Counted from the first letter of the stretch, positions 34,329-43,363 are shown. The stretch: 49,365 bases of DNA from Gammaproteobacteria bacterium (GCA_022340305.1 JAJDOF010000167.1:1-49365); one strand, 5' to 3'. A program made the numbers and translations. Notes: generated by a model not told the origin, from the sequence alone.

Positions 34329-34649
34329 ATGGCCACGATCACCTGGAAAATGGAAGACGGCAGCGAAATAGCGGCGGACGTCAAAAACGGCTTGAACCTG
34401 ATGGAAGCCGCAACCGCAAACAATGTTCCTCATATAGAGGGCGAATGTGGTGGATGCCTTTCCTGTGCCACCTGCCACGTCTTTGTCGACCCGCAGTGGT
34501 TTGCCAAAACCGGGGAAATCGACGATATCGAAGATACCATGCTCGAAATGACCGATGTCGAACGCGAAGACAATAGCCGACTGAGCTGTCAGATCATCGC
34601 CTCGGACGAGCTCGACGGCCTGGTACTGTACGTTCCCGAACCGGAATAA
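34329..34649 (+). CDS. [2Fe-2S] adrenodoxin/putidaredoxin-type ferredoxin
   Basis: Electron carrier of 106 residues, vertebrate/bacterial adrenodoxin class. Cluster cysteines are in the pattern C-x5-C-x2-C at ECGGCLSCATCH (near residues 39-50) plus the distal Cys in LSCQI. An extra Cys inside the motif is seen. The MLEMTDVERE helix region and PEPE end are normal. Such proteins pass electrons from the FAD reductase (next gene) to P450s or Rieske-type oxygenases, or supply iron-sulfur assembly. The stop is four bases before the reductase start, a clear operon. Confidence 0.92.
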   Translation: MATITWKMEDGSEIAADVKNGLNLMEAATANNVPHIEGECGGCLSCATCHVFVDPQWFAKTGEIDDIEDTMLEMTDVEREDNSRLSCQIIASDELDGLVLYVPEPE

Positions 34650-34652
34650 ACC

Positions 34653-35876
34653 GTGACCGCCCCCATCGTCATCGTTGGTGCGGGACAGGCGGCAGCTTCA
34701 TTTATTGCGCGACACGTGGCGCTCTCCAACCCACGATCGGTGTTGTTGATCGGCGAGGAACCACATCCACCCTATCAGCGGCCGCCGCTGTCGAAGAAAT
34801 ATCTGCTCGGTGAACTCGAACGCGAACGACTGTTCATTCGTCCGCTGGAATGGTACCGCGAGCAAAATATCGGGCTGCGCTTCGACACCCGGGTCGATGC
34901 TATCGAGCCCGACCAGCACCGCGTGCTCACTGCAAGCGGTGAATCCATCGCATACGACAAGTTGCTGCTGTGTACCGGTTCCAGCGCGCGCCGCTTACCC
35001 GATGCCATGGGCGGATCCCTGGACGGCGTGTTTACGCTGCGCAGCATCGCCGACATCGATAACGTGGCGTCACAATTTCAGGCGGGACGCAAGCTGCTTA
35101 TTGTCGGCGGTGGCTACATCGGCCTGGAGGCAGCCGCCGTGGCCCGTAAACTCGGCCTCGAGGTCACCCTGCTGGAAATGGCTGAGCGCATTCTGCAGCG
35201 CGTTGCCGCTGCAGCGACTTCCGATTACTTTCGTGAACTGCATCAGGGGCATGGTGTGCAGATACACGAATCCGCCCGCCTCGCCCGTCTATTCGGAGAA
35301 AACGGCAAGTTGCGCGGCGCCGAACTCGAGTCCGGCGCGATTATCGACGCCGACCTGGTGCTGGTGGGTATCGGCGCCAGCCCCAACATCGAACTTGCGC
35401 AGGCCGCCGGTCTCGCCTGTGATATCGGCATTCGCGTCAATGATTTTTGCCAGACGTCAGACCCGGATATCTACGCGGCCGGTGACTGCAGTTGCTTTAC
35501 GCGCAACGGTCAGACCATACGGCTGGAATCGGTGCAAAATGCCGCCGACCAGGGCGACCTGGTGGCGCGTCGCCTTGCAGGGGAAGACGTGCGCTACACG
35601 GCGCTGCCTTGGTTCTGGTCAGATCAGTACGACTGCAAGCTGCAAATCGTCGGTCTCAACCAGGGGCATAATCACACCGTGATCCGCCCCGGCGCCGGTG
35701 CCGCCAGCCGCTCGATCTGGTATTACCGCGATGACGAATTGCTCGCCATCGACGCGATGAATGAACCCAAATCTTACGCCTTCGGTCGTAAAATCATCGA
35801 GGCCGGTATCAGTCCAACACCACGACTGGTCGCCGACCCGATGACCGATTTGAAAGCCCTGGCCATGGGTAAATAG
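34653..35876 (+). CDS. FAD-dependent ferredoxin reductase (putidaredoxin reductase-like)
   Basis: NAD(P)H:ferredoxin reductase of 407 residues. FAD-binding GxGxxAA is at the N-terminus (IVIVGAGQAAASF). A second Rossmann motif for NAD(P)H is near residue 150 (LLIVGGGYIGLEAAAVARKLG). The FAD C-terminal motif YAAGDCSCF lies near 270 and the reductase C-terminal domain follows. The GTG start at 34653 lies four bases after the ferredoxin stop. It is preferred as the only start compatible with the N-terminal FAD motif. There is no P450 gene in the window. Candidate partners for this electron chain are outside or may be the Rieske oxygenase at 47328, which is 11 kb away. Confidence 0.93.
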   Translation: MTAPIVIVGAGQAAASFIARHVALSNPRSVLLIGEEPHPPYQRPPLSKKYLLGELERERLFIRPLEWYREQNIGLRFDTRVDAIEPDQHRVLTASGESIAYDKLLLCTGSSARRLPDAMGGSLDGVFTLRSIADIDNVASQFQAGRKLLIVGGGYIGLEAAAVARKLGLEVTLLEMAERILQRVAAAATSDYFRELHQGHGVQIHESARLARLFGENGKLRGAELESGAIIDADLVLVGIGASPNIELAQAAGLACDIGIRVNDFCQTSDPDIYAAGDCSCFTRNGQTIRLESVQNAADQGDLVARRLAGEDVRYTALPWFWSDQYDCKLQIVGLNQGHNHTVIRPGAGAASRSIWYYRDDELLAIDAMNEPKSYAFGRKIIEAGISPTPRLVADPMTDLKALAMGK

Positions 35877-35905
35877 ACCAGCACACTTTAATTCTGCCAA
35901 CCCAG

Positions 35906-35976
35906 CCCCTTTTGCGGCCATCTGCAAGCTTCAGGCCGCCACCAGGTGGGTCGCCCGCGGTCGGGTATAAAGGGGG
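35906..35976. terminator. Nested hairpin between convergent genes
   Basis: CCCCTTT (35906-35912) can pair with AAAGGGG (35969-35975), enclosing GCGGCC (35914-35919) paired with GGCCGC (35934-35939). The position between two convergent genes fits a bidirectional stop, though no clear T-run is adjacent. Confidence 0.35.
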
Positions 35977-35984
35977 ATGCTGCC

Positions 35985-38219
35985 TCAGCCCGGTTGCAGA
36001 TGCAGATTGAGTGGCCGATTCAGGCTGCCCGGCTCGAGCGCGGTTTCCACCAACAGGTTGCGCTTCGGCAACGACCGGGGAACGCGATATACGGTGGCAC
36101 TTTCTCGCCCGAGATCGACATAGGCTTCGAAACGCTGGCGGATATCGCGCACATAGTTGACCGGCTCGCGCCCGTTGACATAACCGAATCGCGCCTTGCG
36201 CGCATATTCTTTTTTTGCCAATAACAGCATCGCCTCTTCGGTATGGTCAAACCAGCGATCAGGGTCGTAACCAATTTGCTGCGCCAGGCGACGCGCATCC
36301 TGCACATGTCCAGCACCGGCATTGTAGGCTGCGAGCGTGAACCAGATGCGTTCCGATATTGGCAGTTTTGAGTCGAAGCGGTCGCGCAACCAGTCCAGGT
36401 ACATGATACCTCCCTTGATATTAAGAGCCGGATCACTGGTGTTCTTGACCCCCATCGCCTTGGCCGTGCGTGGCATCAACTGCATCAATCCGCGTGCGCC
36501 GACCTGCGACTTCGCCTTGGGATTGAACCTGCTTTCCTGGTACATCTGTGCGGTCACCAGGCGCCAGTCGAAACCGTAACGATCGGCATACTTGCGCACC
36601 AGTTTATCGTAAGGGGAAATCTGCCCTCGCTGAGGATCCACCACGCGCCCACCAGCCAGTCGCTGCATCGAGCGTCGACTCTTGAAATACTTGATGTAGG
36701 TGACGTTGTAAAATTCGCTTTTGTAGACTCGCTTGACGAAAGCGTCGAGAGCCTGCTTCAGCTTCGGGTTACGTTTGCGCAGCGCGACCGCATGCGCGGC
36801 TGTTTCGTCGAGCACATAGGCTGAACGCACGGGGACACCATTGGCCAGTTCGATATCGAGCAGATGCTCACCTGCCATGGTGGCGTTGTACTTACCACTC
36901 GACACCATCTTGATCAGTTGTTCGGTTTCGATATTATCGTCGGCCGCACGCAGCTGGAAGCGCGCGCCGGAGTGCTGCAGCTTGGACAGGCGTTCCCAGT
37001 AGCTACTGTGATGGCGTACGAACAGTGTCTTGTTATTGAGGTCCTCGAGTGTCGTGGCTGGGTCATTTTGCTGTACCACGACGTGTTGACGGGCATAGTG
37101 ATAGGGCCTGGAAAACTCGATACCGAGGCCGCGCTGGCGCTTACTGGGTTCGATAAACCCCAGGGCGATGTCGGCACGCCCTTCCAGCAACCAGCTGGTC
37201 ATTTCGCGGTGGCTGGGCGGCACCACCACCTCGAGCCGCAGGCCGTGGTAGTCGGCAAATTCACGTGCCAGTTCGTACTCGAATCCCATCAACTCGCCGC
37301 GGTAAAGAAAATATGATGCCGCATTGTTGCGCAGCAATACACGCAGCACACGCCGCTCCTTGATTGCATCGAAATCGTCGATATAACGCCGATCGCGGTC
37401 TTCGACCATGTGCTCAAGCTGCAGGAAGCGATTGATTTCACTGACTAATTGCGGCGCATTTTTGCGGATTCCCCAGGCAATATCGCGCTGACCGCTAAAA
37501 TTGGTGGCGACACGCAGGTCGTCACGATAGCTCAGGTATATTTCAACCAGGTTACTGTCGAGGATGGTGGCATCGACTTTACCTTGCGCAACGTAGTCGA
37601 GCACCGTCTCGGTTTGCACTCCATCCGGAATTTCAAGAATCTCGATATCCGGATACCTGTTCTTTTTTAGCCAGGTGAGCGCGTGCCAGAAGGTCGAGTC
37701 GCGATTAACCATAACGGTCTTACCATTCAGATCGCGCACCCGTTGAATCGACTCGTTACCGGAGGCGACAATCACTTGCTCGTTGACGTGATCGACCGGC
37801 ACCGAAAACGCCATCTTCTCGAGGCGTTGCGGGCTAATGGTCAAGTTACTGATGGCAATATCGCCCTTGCCCTCGAGCAGGGCAGGGATCAGTTTGGAAA
37901 AGTTATCGACCAGCACCAGTTCCGGAATAAGACCGTGCGACAGGGCGAATTCCTCGGCGATGCGCTGTTGTTCAGCGAGTGGAGAACCCTGCCGTGGCAG
38001 GTACGCGGCATTGGCGTTGTCGCCCGTCAACAGGATGCGCAGCTTGCCCTGGGCGAGGATTTCCATGAAGTCGCCGTTGAAGCTCTGCGCCTGCTCCAGG
38101 TTGCTGTAGGTCAGGTTTAGGTAGGCCTGGGTCTGGGTAGAGAGCATTGAGCTAACGACCAGCAGCAAAAACCCTGCAGCGGAATTTACGACCAGTTTAT
38201 GGGTAGTAGTCAAGCTCAT
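35985..38219 (-). CDS. Lytic transglycosylase with two amino-acid-binding sensor domains (MltF-like)
   Basis: Predicted periplasmic or membrane-anchored murein lytic transglycosylase of 744 residues. N-terminal signal or anchor (hydrophobic run near 14-30). Two consecutive family-3 solute-binding domains follow (about 55-275 and 290-520): the first with GKTVMVNRDSTFWHAL, the second with LNNKTLFVRHHSSYW. Then comes an SLT domain (about 545-690) with catalytic Glu in AQMYQESRFNP and the GARGLMQLMPRTA and AAYNAGAGHV motifs. E. coli MltF has only one such binding domain (about 518 residues), so this carries an extra copy. The repeated domain may bind a second peptide or just broaden regulation; that is inference. 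Confidence 0.92.
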   Translation of the reverse strand: MSLTTTHKLVVNSAAGFLLLVVSSMLSTQTQAYLNLTYSNLEQAQSFNGDFMEILAQGKLRILLTGDNANAAYLPRQGSPLAEQQRIAEEFALSHGLIPELVLVDNFSKLIPALLEGKGDIAISNLTISPQRLEKMAFSVPVDHVNEQVIVASGNESIQRVRDLNGKTVMVNRDSTFWHALTWLKKNRYPDIEILEIPDGVQTETVLDYVAQGKVDATILDSNLVEIYLSYRDDLRVATNFSGQRDIAWGIRKNAPQLVSEINRFLQLEHMVEDRDRRYIDDFDAIKERRVLRVLLRNNAASYFLYRGELMGFEYELAREFADYHGLRLEVVVPPSHREMTSWLLEGRADIALGFIEPSKRQRGLGIEFSRPYHYARQHVVVQQNDPATTLEDLNNKTLFVRHHSSYWERLSKLQHSGARFQLRAADDNIETEQLIKMVSSGKYNATMAGEHLLDIELANGVPVRSAYVLDETAAHAVALRKRNPKLKQALDAFVKRVYKSEFYNVTYIKYFKSRRSMQRLAGGRVVDPQRGQISPYDKLVRKYADRYGFDWRLVTAQMYQESRFNPKAKSQVGARGLMQLMPRTAKAMGVKNTSDPALNIKGGIMYLDWLRDRFDSKLPISERIWFTLAAYNAGAGHVQDARRLAQQIGYDPDRWFDHTEEAMLLLAKKEYARKARFGYVNGREPVNYVRDIRQRFEAYVDLGRESATVYRVPRSLPKRNLLVETALEPGSLNRPLNLHLQPG

Positions 38220-38439
38220 AGGCGAACACTAAACCGCTTTATCATCCCTTTGTCAAAACTAAAACCAATGGAGCAAGTCCTGTTTCGCGCCATCTCAACC
38301 CGCATGCAAAACGTCATTTCAACCGGCGAGACCGAGTGCAGACAGTGCCCCGAGCCTCGTCAAAACCAGTTTTCGACGGCGTTCAGCAATCCGCTCATCC
38401 TCTTCGACACCGCTTCCGGATGTGTTAAAAAAACCAACA

Positions 38440-38931
38440 TCAATAGGCAATGTCCACAATGCAATAAACCATACGGCCATTTGGCACCTCGACTACAACT
38501 TCGTCACCCAGTTCACGTTTCAGCAACGACCGCGCTAACGGCGAATCGACGCTTATGTAATGCTCCGCGTGATCGAATTCGTCCGGTCCCACGATGCGGT
38601 AGCTAATCACCGCCTGATTCTCATCTTCGAGAGTAACCGTGGCACCAAAAAACACTTGCCCCAAGCTTGCCGGTTTTTGCGAGACAACGTTGAGATCCGG
38701 TAGACGTTTTTGCAAATAACGAATACGTCGGTCGATTTCCCGCAATTCCTTTTTGCGGTATATATATTCAGCATTTTCCGAGCGATCTCCTTCCGCAGCG
38801 GCTGCCGATAGTGCCGCTACCACTTCGCGCCGTTTCAACCACAAAGCCTTCTGTTCGGTCAATAAAGCGCGCATGCCTTGCGGCGTGACATAGGGTGATT
38901 TAGCTGCTGCGGGAGGGCGATAGCGGGTCAT
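38440..38931 (-). CDS. greB: Transcription elongation factor GreB
   Basis: Rescue factor that stimulates RNA polymerase to cleave its backtracked transcript. The 163-residue product has the N-terminal coiled coil with acidic tip (EGDRSENAEYIYRKKEL) and the C-terminal FKBP-like domain (FGATVTLEDE, then HYISVDSPLARSLL). The tip acidic residues and YIYRKK, rather than GreA's patterns, mark it as GreB. Start ATG 38931 begins MTRYRPPAAAKSPYVTPQG; the frame runs on to 39063 unconserved. The 2OG oxygenase gene is just upstream on the same strand. Confidence 0.93.
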   Translation of the reverse strand: MTRYRPPAAAKSPYVTPQGMRALLTEQKALWLKRREVVAALSAAAAEGDRSENAEYIYRKKELREIDRRIRYLQKRLPDLNVVSQKPASLGQVFFGATVTLEDENQAVISYRIVGPDEFDHAEHYISVDSPLARSLLKRELGDEVVVEVPNGRMVYCIVDIAY

Positions 38932-38978
38932 CTGGTGATCCAGTGGCGATGCTGCGATGAGCCCTGCATGGGGCAGGC

Positions 38979-40004
38979 TTATTTGCGAAACTGGGAAATC
39001 TGCACTTCGGTGCCGTAATCGGCATAGTCGCCATCGGAGCGCTTGCCGCGAAATTGCCCCCACTCTATCGGTTCGTAGCGGCTCGGATTACGATCGTTGG
39101 CCACGGTCGGCAAAGGGCTTACCCGAGCGTCGGCAGCTGGATTGAAGAAAAACGGCAGGCTGTAACGGTCACAGGCATCCATCGCCAGCACCCGGTGCAC
39201 CGGCGCATGATAAACGTCGTTTGACCAGACCTGCATCATGTCGCCGGTATTGATGACGATGGCTCCCGGAACCGGCGGAATGTCATACCAGTAACCATCA
39301 CGATGCACCTGGAGGCCGCCAACTTCGTCCTGGATCAGCACTGTCAGCGCACCGGCATCGGTATGATGATGCACTCCGAGGTCGGCAACCGGCTGGTAAT
39401 TCTCGGCGGCGCCTTCGATGGGATCGTGCACCGGATAATAATTGAGTCGCAGGAATCCGGTGTGATTGCTGGCGAAATCGGCATGCATGAACTTCGCCGG
39501 TAAATCGAGGCCGATACAAAAAGCTTCCAGCAGCTCAAGCGACAGTTTCGTGCAGGCCTCGAAATATTCCTGCATGGACGACTTGAAAGCGTCCTGCTGT
39601 GCCGGCCAACGATTGCTCTGGCCGTAAATCGGATCCGTCCCCTCGCGGGTGAAATCGAATACCTGTTTTTTATCGCGCTGATTCTTGGTGAGTTCATTGT
39701 GGTAAAAACCCCAGGGATTTTCACGACTACGTACCACCGACAGCTTGCTTTCGATCGGCAAATTGAAAAACTCACGGGTCTGCAACCAGACATCCTCGAT
39801 CAATTCATCGGCGATACCATGGTTGGTCACCTGGAAAAACCCCCAACTGCTGCAGGCCTCGGCAATTTGATCGACCGCAGGACGGGCTTGTGATGCACTG
39901 CAATCGACGCGCAACTCGGCAATATCGATAATCGGCACCTGCTCCAGTAGTGATGACTGTTGCGCAACCGGGTCTTTGTCGAGGTCCTGTTTACCGTGGA
40001 GCAT
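38979..40004 (-). CDS. Isopenicillin-N-synthase-family 2-oxoglutarate/Fe(II) dioxygenase
   Basis: Non-heme iron oxygenase of about 341 residues in the DIOX_N / 2OG-FeII_Oxy arrangement. N-terminal PIIDIAELR and GFFQVTNHGI; C-terminal iron triad His and Asp in HHHTDAGALT, distal His in APVHRVLA; and RYSLPFFF with the Arg-x-Ser that binds the 2-oxoglutarate carboxylate. Bacterial members act on varied small molecules such as ethylene-forming-type or gibberellin-like substrates; none is indicated here. ATG 40004 is preferred; TTG 40016 also opens the frame. It lies 47 bases upstream of greB on the same strand and next to another 2OG enzyme, which may or may not share an operon. Confidence 0.9.
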   Translation of the reverse strand: MLHGKQDLDKDPVAQQSSLLEQVPIIDIAELRVDCSASQARPAVDQIAEACSSWGFFQVTNHGIADELIEDVWLQTREFFNLPIESKLSVVRSRENPWGFYHNELTKNQRDKKQVFDFTREGTDPIYGQSNRWPAQQDAFKSSMQEYFEACTKLSLELLEAFCIGLDLPAKFMHADFASNHTGFLRLNYYPVHDPIEGAAENYQPVADLGVHHHTDAGALTVLIQDEVGGLQVHRDGYWYDIPPVPGAIVINTGDMMQVWSNDVYHAPVHRVLAMDACDRYSLPFFFNPAADARVSPLPTVANDRNPSRYEPIEWGQFRGKRSDGDYADYGTEVQISQFRK

Positions 40005-40078
40005 GCTGTCGTTCAACCTAATTTATCGCGGACAGGCAGTATAAGTACTAGTCGGGTATTCGTAAAACCGGATCGCGG

Positions 40079-40888
40079 TCAATTCGTCATGGCCTGGTGC
40101 ATTTCATCGACATAACTCTGGTCGAACACCATACCCGGATCGCGGTCATAGCTGAATAACGCGACAATGCGTCGCTGAGCACCGATCACCGGTTTAACGC
40201 GGTGCAAGGACAGGTCGCCCATGAATACATTGAAATCTCCGAGGCCCATCGGCGGTCGCACTGCAGAGCGCTGCGGGTCCGCCACGACGCGCTTGACGCC
40301 GTCATAGTTTTCGTCCTGCTCGGAACGAATAAATGGCGCGTATTCGAATTCGCCACCCGCCTCGGGAGTCTGCAACAGCAACGAGAAGACAACGTCGTTG
40401 GTATCGAAATGCCAACCGTCCGTGTCGCCCTCACCGGCTATCTTCGAGGTCAGCGCGAAGTGCGGGCAGTCGCTGCGATAAAAGGTCTCAAAGCCGCAGA
40501 GCTGGCGCAGAAACTCGGTTAACGGTTGCCAGTAATAGATCAGCCGCAAGGGCGAATTGTTCGGAATCTGGTAATTGAGCACCTGGTTATAACTACATCG
40601 ATGCCGTAGCGCGCGTGGATGGTCATCTGGCCAGTCGCTTGCGCCGCCGTCGTAAACATAGGCATTGCGCGCGTGCTCGTAACGGCAGGAGCGTGTCCGC
40701 AGGGCTTCCAGTTGGCGCACCATGATAGCAATAGCCTCAGGGCGAACAAACCGTACCATCGAAAACAGCGCTCCCTGTTCGAGCGCACGCCGGCCATCGT
40801 CCAATAATTGCGCAAAAACAGGATGATCGGGCTGATCCAGCGGATAACGATCGAGGTCAATTAGCTGGCGAATATCGGTTGTCGGCAT
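40079..40888 (-). CDS. 2OG-Fe(II) oxygenase-like protein, HalD/ArpA-related by appearance
   Basis: About 269 residues. The Fe/2OG core shows a His-x-Asp in GWHFDTNDVVFSLLLQ (near residue 180) and the distal His in LSLHRVKPV, followed by an Arg-rich RRIVALFSYDRDPG. The intact H-x-D argues for hydroxylation rather than halogenation, since halogenases replace this Asp. The N-terminal half (EQGALFSMVRFVRP) is not assigned. ATG 40888 is used. In-frame ATG 40921 and the frame start 40951 are possible. It precedes the IPNS-family oxygenase on the same strand, with a 74-base gap. Substrate unknown. Confidence 0.75.
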   Translation of the reverse strand: MPTTDIRQLIDLDRYPLDQPDHPVFAQLLDDGRRALEQGALFSMVRFVRPEAIAIMVRQLEALRTRSCRYEHARNAYVYDGGASDWPDDHPRALRHRCSYNQVLNYQIPNNSPLRLIYYWQPLTEFLRQLCGFETFYRSDCPHFALTSKIAGEGDTDGWHFDTNDVVFSLLLQTPEAGGEFEYAPFIRSEQDENYDGVKRVVADPQRSAVRPPMGLGDFNVFMGDLSLHRVKPVIGAQRRIVALFSYDRDPGMVFDQSYVDEMHQAMTN

Positions 40889-41015
40889 AGTCTGTAACGT
40901 TCCCGGTCGGCGTTTGCTCATCAAATTGGCAGGGCTGTGGCCTGTGCGCAATCTTGCGACGAGCCCGCAAATAATTCAACTGTGAATCGACGCCTCGCCT
41001 GAGTATCTCACCGCT

Positions 41016-41276
41016 TTAGGTAGCGATGGCGTCGTCGGCCACTACATCAAGACGGCTCTCGGGAGTAAAGCCCGTCACAGGCACTTTACGGCGTCCGCCC
41101 CGGGGAATCGGGAGGTATTCCGCCTGGCAGCTGATACCCGCGTCCAGCACCAGGCTGGCCTCAGTATCAAAATCGAGGCCAGCGGCGAGCAGGCGCAGCC
41201 GCTCATCAAAGGTTTCGCGACTGACGTTACAGATCTGCAGGAAACCTCGCGAGACTCTGGAGCCGGTAATTTTCAT
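41016..41276 (-). CDS. Hypothetical small protein
   Basis: An 86-residue frame on the minus strand beginning MKITGSRVSRG, with a balanced composition (FLQICNVSRETFDERLRLL, AGLDFDTEASLVLDAGISC). The other strand in the same place is Ser/Arg-rich and shadow-like. GGGA sits just before ATG 41276, though close. I recognise no family. It is divergent from the PaiB-like gene. It could be a genuine small gene or non-coding. Confidence 0.45.
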   Translation of the reverse strand: MKITGSRVSRGFLQICNVSRETFDERLRLLAAGLDFDTEASLVLDAGISCQAEYLPIPRGGRRKVPVTGFTPESRLDVVADDAIAT

Positions 41277-41391
41277 AAATCCCAATTGAGCCATCCGGGC
41301 CATAGCCGTCTAGCAAATAATGCGGGTAGCGCCAGGCGCTTTTTCTTATAATGGCGCGCTCGCCCACCTGCCGCTGGAGCAACAGATCGTC

Positions 41392-41976
41392 ATGTATATA
41401 CCTGAGCACTTCAAGGTTTCCGCAGAAGACGAAATTTTCTCGTTCATCGACGCCAACGCCTTTGGCCAGCTGATTTCGATCGATGCAGGGCGGCCTTACG
41501 CATCGCACCTGCCATTTTTGATTGCGACCGATCACACACGGATGCACTGCCACCTGGCACGCCAGAATCCGCAATGGCAGCAGCTCAATGACCAGCAGGT
41601 GCTGGTTACTTTCCTCGGGCCACACGATTACATTTCACCGAGCTGGTACCAAAACCCGGGTGTTCCCACCTGGAACTACCAGGCCGTGCACATCTATGGG
41701 CATTGCCGGGTACTCGATGATGACGCGGCGGTTGCCGGAATCGTCGAAGCGCTCAGTGCACGCTACGAATCCCGCTTCGAAGCTCCCTGGCAACCGCAGT
41801 ATCGCGCGGCCATGCTGAAAGCGATCATCGGCGTCGAAATCACCATCGACGAGGTTCAGTGTAAATACAAACTGAGTCAGAACCGCCCCGCAACCGATCA
41901 CCAGGGCGTTGTCGACCAGCTAGACCAGCTGGGCTCGGAGCCGCTCGCCAATGCGATGCGCAAGAGCCTGTTCTGA
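41392..41976 (+). CDS. paiB: PaiB-like FMN-binding protein
   Basis: A 194-residue protein of the FMN-binding split-barrel fold, named after the Bacillus PaiB regulator of sporulation and protease genes. The signature start MYIPEHFKV, the SHLPFLIATDHTRMHCHLARQNPQW segment and the YISPSWYQNPGVPTWNY block are characteristic. The C-terminal KYKLSQNRPATDHQGVVDQL is also typical. A DNA-binding role is proposed for the family; many members are plausibly flavin enzymes. CTGGAG precedes ATG 41392 by about 12 bases. A PbfA-like gene follows on the same strand after 33 bases. Confidence 0.9.
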   Translation: MYIPEHFKVSAEDEIFSFIDANAFGQLISIDAGRPYASHLPFLIATDHTRMHCHLARQNPQWQQLNDQQVLVTFLGPHDYISPSWYQNPGVPTWNYQAVHIYGHCRVLDDDAAVAGIVEALSARYESRFEAPWQPQYRAAMLKAIIGVEITIDEVQCKYKLSQNRPATDHQGVVDQLDQLGSEPLANAMRKSLF

Positions 41977-42009
41977 GTTCACCAAACCCGCAGATCGAGA
42001 TTTTTACCT

Positions 42010-43362
42010 ATGACCGAGCCACTATCGCAGCCCCCCGAACGCGCCGAAGGTGACGTCAACCTGTCACCGCGTCGCCAGCAATGGTCACAACAACACCTGG
42101 ACGCTGCGACGCGCGCCATTCTCGATGAAGATGCAGAGCTCTTTATTCATCAGTCGCTGTCGACGCCCTGCCTGAACGCCCTGCAGGGTAGTGACGGGAT
42201 ATATCTCGAGGATACCCAGGGTCGCAAGATCATGGATTTCCACGGCAACAGCGTGCACCAGGTCGGCCACGGACACCCGCGCGTGATCGCGGCCATCAAG
42301 GCGCAACTCGACCAGCTGCCGTTCTGTCCGCGACGCTATACCAACCAGGTCGCCATCGATCTCGCACGACGCCTGGCCGACCTTGCCCCCGGTGATCTTG
42401 ACAAGATGCTGTTTGCGCCGGGCGGCACTTCCGCCATCGGCATGGCGCTAAAACTGGCACGCTATGCAACTGGACGGCACAAAACCATTTCGATGTGGGA
42501 CAGCTTCCACGGCGCTTCTCTGGATGCGATTTCGATCGGTGGTGAAGCCCTGTTTCGCAAGGACGTCGGTCCGCTACTGCCCGGCACCGAGCACATACCA
42601 CCGCCCACTCGTGGTCACTGCCTGTTCAATTGCAGCGACGAAGCCCACTCGGGTTGTATCGAGTACCTCGACTACGTACTCGGCATGCAAGGTGACGTGG
42701 CCGCGCTGATTGCCGAACCGATGCGCTGGACCACGGTCGAGCTGCCACCGCCCGGATACTGGAACAAGGTCAGGGAACTGTGTGACCGCCACGGAGTGCT
42801 GCTGATCTTCGACGAAATACCCTCGGCGCTGGGACGCACCGGCAAGATGTTTGTCTGTGAACATTTCGCCGTGGTACCCGATATGCTGGTCATCGGCAAG
42901 GGGCTGGGTGGTGGCATCTTCCCGATGGCTGCGCTGATCGTGCGGCGATCTCTCGATATCGTCGGCGATCGTGCACTTGGCCACTATACCCACGAAAAGA
43001 GTTCGGTGGGCTGCGCCGCCGCGCTTGCGACGCTCGATTGCCTAGTTGAAGAGCGCTTGATAGAAGCGTCAGCTGAACTGGGTGCACATGCGCTCACACG
43101 CCTCGAAGCGATGCGCGAGCGCTATCCAGTCATTCACGAGGTGCGCGGTCTGGGCCTGCACTTCGGTATCGAACTGCGCCGTGACGGCAAGCCCGCCAGC
43201 GACGAGGCCGATACTGTTCTGTACCATTCACTGTCGCAGGGACTCAGCTACAAGGTCGGCGCTGGCTGCGTGCTAACCCTGTGCCCACCGATGACCATCA
43301 GCCGCGCACAACTGGATACGGCGCTGGATATTGTAGAGGCCGGCATCCAGTCACTCGATTAA
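42010..43362 (+). CDS. pbfA: Class III PLP enzyme resembling PbfA (1-hydroxy-2-aminoethylphosphonate ammonia-lyase)
   Basis: Fold-type I aminotransferase-superfamily protein of 450 residues. PLP lysine is K297 in VIGKGLGGG. The N-terminal GDVNLSPRRQQW, QSLSTPCLN, GNSVHQVGHGHPRV, LPFCPRRYTN and MWDSFHGASLDAISIGGEALFR segments closely match the PbfA subgroup as I remember it. PbfA catalyses ammonia elimination from 1-hydroxy-2-aminoethylphosphonate, feeding phosphonate breakdown. Ordinary transaminases of this class are the alternative. No phnW or phnY-type partner is in view. It is adjacent to PaiB-like and convergent with a CMD-family gene. The symbol is tentative. Confidence 0.72.
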   Translation: MTEPLSQPPERAEGDVNLSPRRQQWSQQHLDAATRAILDEDAELFIHQSLSTPCLNALQGSDGIYLEDTQGRKIMDFHGNSVHQVGHGHPRVIAAIKAQLDQLPFCPRRYTNQVAIDLARRLADLAPGDLDKMLFAPGGTSAIGMALKLARYATGRHKTISMWDSFHGASLDAISIGGEALFRKDVGPLLPGTEHIPPPTRGHCLFNCSDEAHSGCIEYLDYVLGMQGDVAALIAEPMRWTTVELPPPGYWNKVRELCDRHGVLLIFDEIPSALGRTGKMFVCEHFAVVPDMLVIGKGLGGGIFPMAALIVRRSLDIVGDRALGHYTHEKSSVGCAAALATLDCLVEERLIEASAELGAHALTRLEAMRERYPVIHEVRGLGLHFGIELRRDGKPASDEADTVLYHSLSQGLSYKVGAGCVLTLCPPMTISRAQLDTALDIVEAGIQSLD

Positions 43363-43363
43363 T

